Source: Euzebyaceae bacterium (GTDB lineage Bacteria > Actinomycetota > Nitriliruptoria > Euzebyales > Egibacteraceae). From it: DNA of 9,633 nucleotides. The stretch spans positions 1 through 9,633 of the forward strand of contig JACCXR010000239.1 of NCBI GenBank assembly GCA_013696915.1, given 5' to 3'. The notes under the pieces were generated by a model. That model was given only the letters and a program-made list of their open reading frames with translations, made no database searches and had not been told where the DNA came from. How positions within the stretch are numbered: the stretch's first letter is position 1; the number at the start of each line of letters is the position of its first letter. Position numbers and translations under genes: made by a program. Below, piece after piece: positions 6,075 through 9,633 of this stretch.

Positions 6075-8798
6075 TCAGGGCAGGTCGGTCGTGGCCTCCG
6101 GGTCGATGCCGTAGCGCTGGATCGCCTCGGCGACGATCTCGCGCTTCACATCGCCCGCCAGGGCGAGCTCGTAGAGGACGGCGACCGCGATGCTCTCGGC
6201 GTCGATCCGGAAATGGCGCCGCAGCGCGGGACGGGTGTCGGAACGCCCGAACCCGTCCGTGCCGAGCACGCCGTACCGCCCCGGCACCCAGCGCGCGATC
6301 AGGTTGGGGACGGCCTTCATCCAGTCGCTCACCGCGACGACGGGACCGTCGGCGTCGCCGAGCGCCCCGGTGACGTACGGCGTCCTGGGCTCCTCGGTCG
6401 GGTGATCACGGTTCCAGCGCTCGCACTCCAGCGCCTCCCGTTGCAGCTCGACCCAGCCGGGCGCGCTCCAGACGTCGGCGGCGACGTCCCAGTCCTCGGC
6501 GAGCAGCCGCTGCGCCTGCAGGGCGAGCGGCATGGCGCTGCCGCTCGCAAGGATCTGCGCGGTGTGGGAGCGATCCTGCTCCGCGGCCCGGTAGCGGTAG
6601 AGGCCCTTGAGCACGAGCGCCTCGTCGAGGTCGTCGGGCATCGCCGGCTGCACGACCGGCTCGTTGTAGACGGTCAGGTAGTACATGACGTCCGGCGACT
6701 CGGACTCCTCGCCGTACATGCGCCGGATGCCGTCCTCGACGATCACGGCGATCTCGTAGGCGAACGAGGGGTCGTAGGTCACCACCGCCGGGTTCGTCGC
6801 GGCGATCAGGATCGAGTGCCCGTCCTCGTGCTGCAGGCCCTCGCCGTTCAGGGTCGTACGCCCGGCCGTGGCGCCCATCAGGAACCCGCGCGCCCGCTGG
6901 TCGGCGGCCGACCAGATCGAGTCGCCCGTCCGCTGGAACCCGAACATCGAGTAGAAGACGTAGACGGGGATCATGTGCTCGCCGTGCGTCGAGTAGCTCG
7001 TCCCGGCCGCGGCGAACGAGCCCATCGAGCCGGCCTCGGTGATCCCCTCGTGCAGGATCTGGCCGGTCTTCGACTCCTTGTAGGACAGCAGCATCTCCCG
7101 GTCCACGGCCTCGTAGTTCTGCCCATGCGGCGAGTAGATCTTCTCGGTCGGGAACAGCGAGTCCATGCCGAAGGTGCGCGCCTCGTCCGGGATGATCGGC
7201 ACGATGCGCTCGCCGAGCCCCTTCGACTTGAACAGGTCCTTCAGCAGGCGCACGAAGGCCATCGTGGTGGCGACCTCGTGCTTGCCCGAGCCCTTCTTCA
7301 GCTCGTCGTAGAGGTCCTTGCCGGGCAGCTCGAGCGGCTGGGCGCGCACGACCCGCCGCGGGACCCCCCCGCCGAGCTCTGACCGCCGGTCCATCATGTA
7401 CTGCATCTCGTCGCTGTCGGCGCCGGGGTGGAAGTAGGGCGGCAGGTCGCCTTCGAGCTGGGCGTCGGAGATGTCGAGGTAGAGCCGGTCGCGGAACGTC
7501 TTCAGCGCCTTCGTCGTCAGCTTCTTCATTTGGTGGGTCGCGTTGCGGGCCTCGAAGTCGGGCCCCAGCGTCCACCCCTTGATCGTCTGGGCGAGGATCA
7601 CGGTGGGCTGGCCGGTGTGCTCGACGGCGGCCTTGTACGCCGCGTAGACCTTTCGGTAGTCGTGGCCGCCGCGGTCGAGCACCGGCAGGTCGGCGTCGGT
7701 CAGGCCGGACTCGTCGAGGATCCGCCGCAGCTCGGGGCTGTCGAAGAAGTGCTCTTTGATGTAGGCGGCGTCGCTGACGCTGTAGGTCTGGAACTGCCCG
7801 TCGGGCGTGGAGTTCATCTTCTCGACGAGCTCGCCGTCGCGGTCGAGCGCGAGCAGCCGGTCCCACTTGCGGCCCCACACCACCTTGATGACGTTCCAGC
7901 CGGCGCCGCGGAAGAAGCTCTCGAGCTCCTGAATGATCTTGCCGTTACCGCGAACGGGTCCGTCGAGGCGTTGCAGATTGCAGTTGATGACAAAGATGAG
8001 GTTGTCGAGCTCCTCACGGGCGGCGATGCCGATGGCACCGAGCGACTCGGGCTCGTCCATCTCACCGTCGCCGAGGAAGGCCCACACCCTCGAGGCCGAG
8101 GTGTCCTTGATCCCGCGGTGGAGCAGGTAGCGGTTGAACCGCGCCTGGTAGATCGCGTTGATCGCGCCGAGGCCCATCGACACGGTCGGGAACTCCCAGA
8201 AGTCGGGCATCAACCGCGGGTGGGGGTAGCTCGGCAGGCCGTCGGGCTTGCCCTCCTGCCGAAAGGCGTCGAGGTTCTCCTCGGTCAGCCGGCCCTCAAG
8301 GTAGGCGCGGGCGTAGATGCCGGGCGAGCCGTGGCCCTGGATGAACAGCTGGTCGCCTGAGGAGCCCTCGTCCTTGCCGCGGAAGAAGTGGTTGAAGCCG
8401 ACCTCGTAGAGGCTCGCCGAGGACGCGTACGTCGCGATGTGCCCGCCGACGCCGATCTCCTTGCGGTTCGCCCGCGTCACCATGACCGCCGCGTTCCAGC
8501 GGATGTACGCCCGGATGCGCCGCTCGACGTGCTCGTCGCCGGGGAAGGCCGGTTCCCGGTCCGGCGGGATCGTGTTGATGTAGTCGGTCGAGCGCAGCGC
8601 CGGGACGCCGATCTGCAGCGCCCGGGCGCGCTCGAGGACCTTCAGCATGAGGAACCGGGCCCGCGCGCGGCCCTCGCGCTCGACGACCGCGTCGAGGGAG
8701 TCGACCCACTCCTGGGTCTCGGCCGGATCGACGTCCGGCAGCTGGCTCGGCATGCCGTCCGTGATCACCTGCTGCTGCTGCTGCTGGACGTCGGTCAC
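6075..8798 (-). CDS. aceE: Pyruvate dehydrogenase E1 component, homodimeric (AceE)
   Basis: The product is 907 residues, close to the usual 890-930 of AceE. It decarboxylates pyruvate with thiamine diphosphate and passes the acetyl group to the lipoyl domain of E2, linking glycolysis to the TCA cycle in the cytoplasm. Family landmarks, in order: TDYINTIP (71-78), GVGGHIATYASSASLYEVGFNHFFRG, the ThDP/Mg motif GDGEMDEPES (243-252) closed by INCNLQRLDGP (271-281), HTGQPTVILAQTIKG, NATHQMKK with active-site His422, GITEAGSMGSF (E588 as candidate cofactor-activating Glu), YSMFGFQR and GLQHEDGHS. All key residues appear present. The start is GTG (8796-8798), with GGGAG 6 nt upstream. It follows the enoyl-CoA hydratase-like gene by 39 nt, so the two may share a transcript. 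E2 and E3 are not in the window, as is common for actinobacterial aceE. The only oddity is the N-terminal poly-Gln run. Confidence 0.98.
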   Translation of the reverse strand: MTDVQQQQQQVITDGMPSQLPDVDPAETQEWVDSLDAVVEREGRARARFLMLKVLERARALQIGVPALRSTDYINTIPPDREPAFPGDEHVERRIRAYIRWNAAVMVTRANRKEIGVGGHIATYASSASLYEVGFNHFFRGKDEGSSGDQLFIQGHGSPGIYARAYLEGRLTEENLDAFRQEGKPDGLPSYPHPRLMPDFWEFPTVSMGLGAINAIYQARFNRYLLHRGIKDTSASRVWAFLGDGEMDEPESLGAIGIAAREELDNLIFVINCNLQRLDGPVRGNGKIIQELESFFRGAGWNVIKVVWGRKWDRLLALDRDGELVEKMNSTPDGQFQTYSVSDAAYIKEHFFDSPELRRILDESGLTDADLPVLDRGGHDYRKVYAAYKAAVEHTGQPTVILAQTIKGWTLGPDFEARNATHQMKKLTTKALKTFRDRLYLDISDAQLEGDLPPYFHPGADSDEMQYMMDRRSELGGGVPRRVVRAQPLELPGKDLYDELKKGSGKHEVATTMAFVRLLKDLFKSKGLGERIVPIIPDEARTFGMDSLFPTEKIYSPHGQNYEAVDREMLLSYKESKTGQILHEGITEAGSMGSFAAAGTSYSTHGEHMIPVYVFYSMFGFQRTGDSIWSAADQRARGFLMGATAGRTTLNGEGLQHEDGHSILIAATNPAVVTYDPSFAYEIAVIVEDGIRRMYGEESESPDVMYYLTVYNEPVVQPAMPDDLDEALVLKGLYRYRAAEQDRSHTAQILASGSAMPLALQAQRLLAEDWDVAADVWSAPGWVELQREALECERWNRDHPTEEPRTPYVTGALGDADGPVVAVSDWMKAVPNLIARWVPGRYGVLGTDGFGRSDTRPALRRHFRIDAESIAVAVLYELALAGDVKREIVAEAIQRYGIDPEATTDLP
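8769..8786 (-). repeat. Trinucleotide run (CAG)6 encoding poly-Gln in AceE
   Basis: Six consecutive CAG codons on the minus strand (CTG on the plus strand) encode Gln5-Gln10 right after MTDV. The N-terminal end of AceE is flexible and poorly conserved, so the run is likely tolerated. Because it is a multiple of three, unit-number changes by slippage would leave the frame intact. Confidence 0.9.
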
Positions 8799-8837
8799 CG
8801 TGTGCTCCCGGGCTCGGCGGATGTCTCGGGCTCTACC

Positions 8838-9633
8838 CTAGTCCGGGTCGGCGAAGCGGGGCGGGCGCTTCTCGCGGATCGCGGCGACGCCCTCACCGAC
8901 GTCCGGGCCGGCGAAGCCCATGAACTCCAGCGCGAGCGAGGCGTCGAAGGCCGGTCCTGCGGCGCGCAACCAGTTGTTCAGCGCGAGCTTGGTCCACCGG
9001 ATCGCGGTCTGCGACCCCGCGGCCAGGCGCCGCGCGACGCCGTACGCGGTGTCGAGCAGGTCCTCGTCGTCGACGCAGAGGGCGACGAGGCCGATGCGCT
9101 CGGCCTCCTCGCCCGACAGGGGCTCGCACGTGAGCAGGTGGTACTTCGCCTTCGCCATGCCGCACAGCAGCGGCCAGATGATGACGCTGTGGTCGCCGGC
9201 GGCGACGCCGAGCTTCGTGTGCCCGTCGATGATCCGCGCGGACTTCGCGGCGATCGACACGTCGGCGAGCAGCCCGACGACCAGGCCGGCACCGACGGCG
9301 GCGCCGTGCATCGCCGAGACCACGGGCTTGGAGCAGTTCACGACGTTGTAGACCAGGTCCCGCGCCTCCTTGAGGACCCGGGTGCGGACGGCGAAGTCGG
9401 CAGCCATGTCCTGCACGAGGTCGAGGTCCCCGCCGGCCGAGAACGCCCTGCCGGCGCCCCGGACGACGACGACGCGGGTGTCGGGGTCGCGGTCGACCTC
9501 GAGCCAGACGTTCGCGAGGTCGCGGTGCATGTCGTGGCCGGCGGCGTTGAGCTTGCCGGGGGTCGACATGACGATCTCGAGGATCCCGTCGTCGGGGCGG
9601 GCGAACTCCAGGCTGGCGAACTCGGCGTAGCGG
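8838..9633 (-). CDS. Enoyl-CoA hydratase/isomerase (crotonase) superfamily protein, 5' end beyond window
   Basis: The frame is open from the right edge and ends in TAG (8838-8840). An internal ATG at 9569 is not the start: homologous N-terminal sequence (YAEFASLEFARPDDGILEIV) continues upstream of it, so the true start lies past 9633. Crotonase landmarks are GRAFSAGGDLDL (first oxyanion-hole segment), KPVVSAMHGAAVGAGLVVG (second) and ARIIDGHTKLGVAAGDH. Relative to rat mitochondrial enoyl-CoA hydratase, both catalytic glutamates are replaced: Glu144 aligns with Val in GAGLVVG, and Glu164 with His in DGHTKLG (codon 9219-9221). It therefore should bind an acyl-CoA, but is unlikely to be a standard hydratase. 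An isomerase, hydrolase, decarboxylase or ring-acting role is open. It lies 39 nt upstream of aceE on the same strand. Confidence 0.93.
   Translation of the reverse strand, partial: RYAEFASLEFARPDDGILEIVMSTPGKLNAAGHDMHRDLANVWLEVDRDPDTRVVVVRGAGRAFSAGGDLDLVQDMAADFAVRTRVLKEARDLVYNVVNCSKPVVSAMHGAAVGAGLVVGLLADVSIAAKSARIIDGHTKLGVAAGDHSVIIWPLLCGMAKAKYHLLTCEPLSGEEAERIGLVALCVDDEDLLDTAYGVARRLAAGSQTAIRWTKLALNNWLRAAGPAFDASLALEFMGFAGPDVGEGVAAIREKRPPRFADPD

Noticed and set aside
4637..6373. A 578-codon plus-strand open frame across ldt and the end of aceE.
   Set aside because: Antisense shadow of ldt and of the aceE-ldt gap; low-complexity composition with no domain.
6406..7878. A 490-codon minus-strand frame within aceE.
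   Set aside because: Shifted-frame shadow; aceE in its own frame shows every expected E1 motif.
8838..9569. ATG at 9569 as the start of the crotonase-like gene.
   Set aside because: Upstream in-frame codons to the right edge encode the expected N-terminal strand of the fold, so the gene begins outside the window.

Overview
The window is very GC-rich, with strong G/C bias at third codon positions. Several features point to a high-GC actinobacterium: a homodimeric AceE-type pyruvate dehydrogenase E1, a MazE (DUF3018-like)/MazF pair, a membrane-anchored YkuD L,D-transpeptidase, and an actinobacterial-type SOS box (CGAAC-N4-GTTCG) in front of a second-type DnaE polymerase. I cannot place it at family or genus level from sequence alone. 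All six protein genes are on the minus strand, so transcription runs from high to low coordinates.

Right end (9633 to 6075): an enoyl-CoA hydratase/isomerase superfamily gene, cut at its 5' end by the window edge, is followed after 39 nt by aceE, the thiamine-diphosphate-dependent E1 of pyruvate dehydrogenase. AceE starts at a GTG and carries a run of six glutamines near its N-terminus. The acyl-CoA enzyme lacks both glutamates of canonical crotonases.

Middle (6074 to 4463): a 109-nt gap with a plausible promoter leads to an L,D-transpeptidase, then a hairpin. A compact mazE-mazF toxin-antitoxin operon follows. Its genes overlap by four bases (GTGA), and a perfect 14-bp palindrome lies on its promoter, as expected for an autoregulated operon.

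Left end (4133 to 1): a gap of about 410 bp without a confident gene ends in an extended -10 element directly abutting a LexA-type SOS box, 42 nt upstream of a large error-prone-type DNA polymerase III alpha paralogue (DnaE2-like). That gene fills positions 3720 to 1 and continues off the left edge. Its polymerase catalytic aspartates are intact, but the metal-binding histidines of its PHP domain are gone. It also carries two unusual in-frame additions: a Pro/Arg/Gly-rich segment in the PHP domain with four tandem 18-bp units, and a 41-nt near-perfect hairpin in the linker before the helix-hairpin-helix region.

The most notable points are the SOS control of this polymerase and the palindromic element embedded in its reading frame, which could be an exonised mobile palindrome. 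I see no CRISPR array, rRNA, tRNA, insertion sequence or phage gene in the window.
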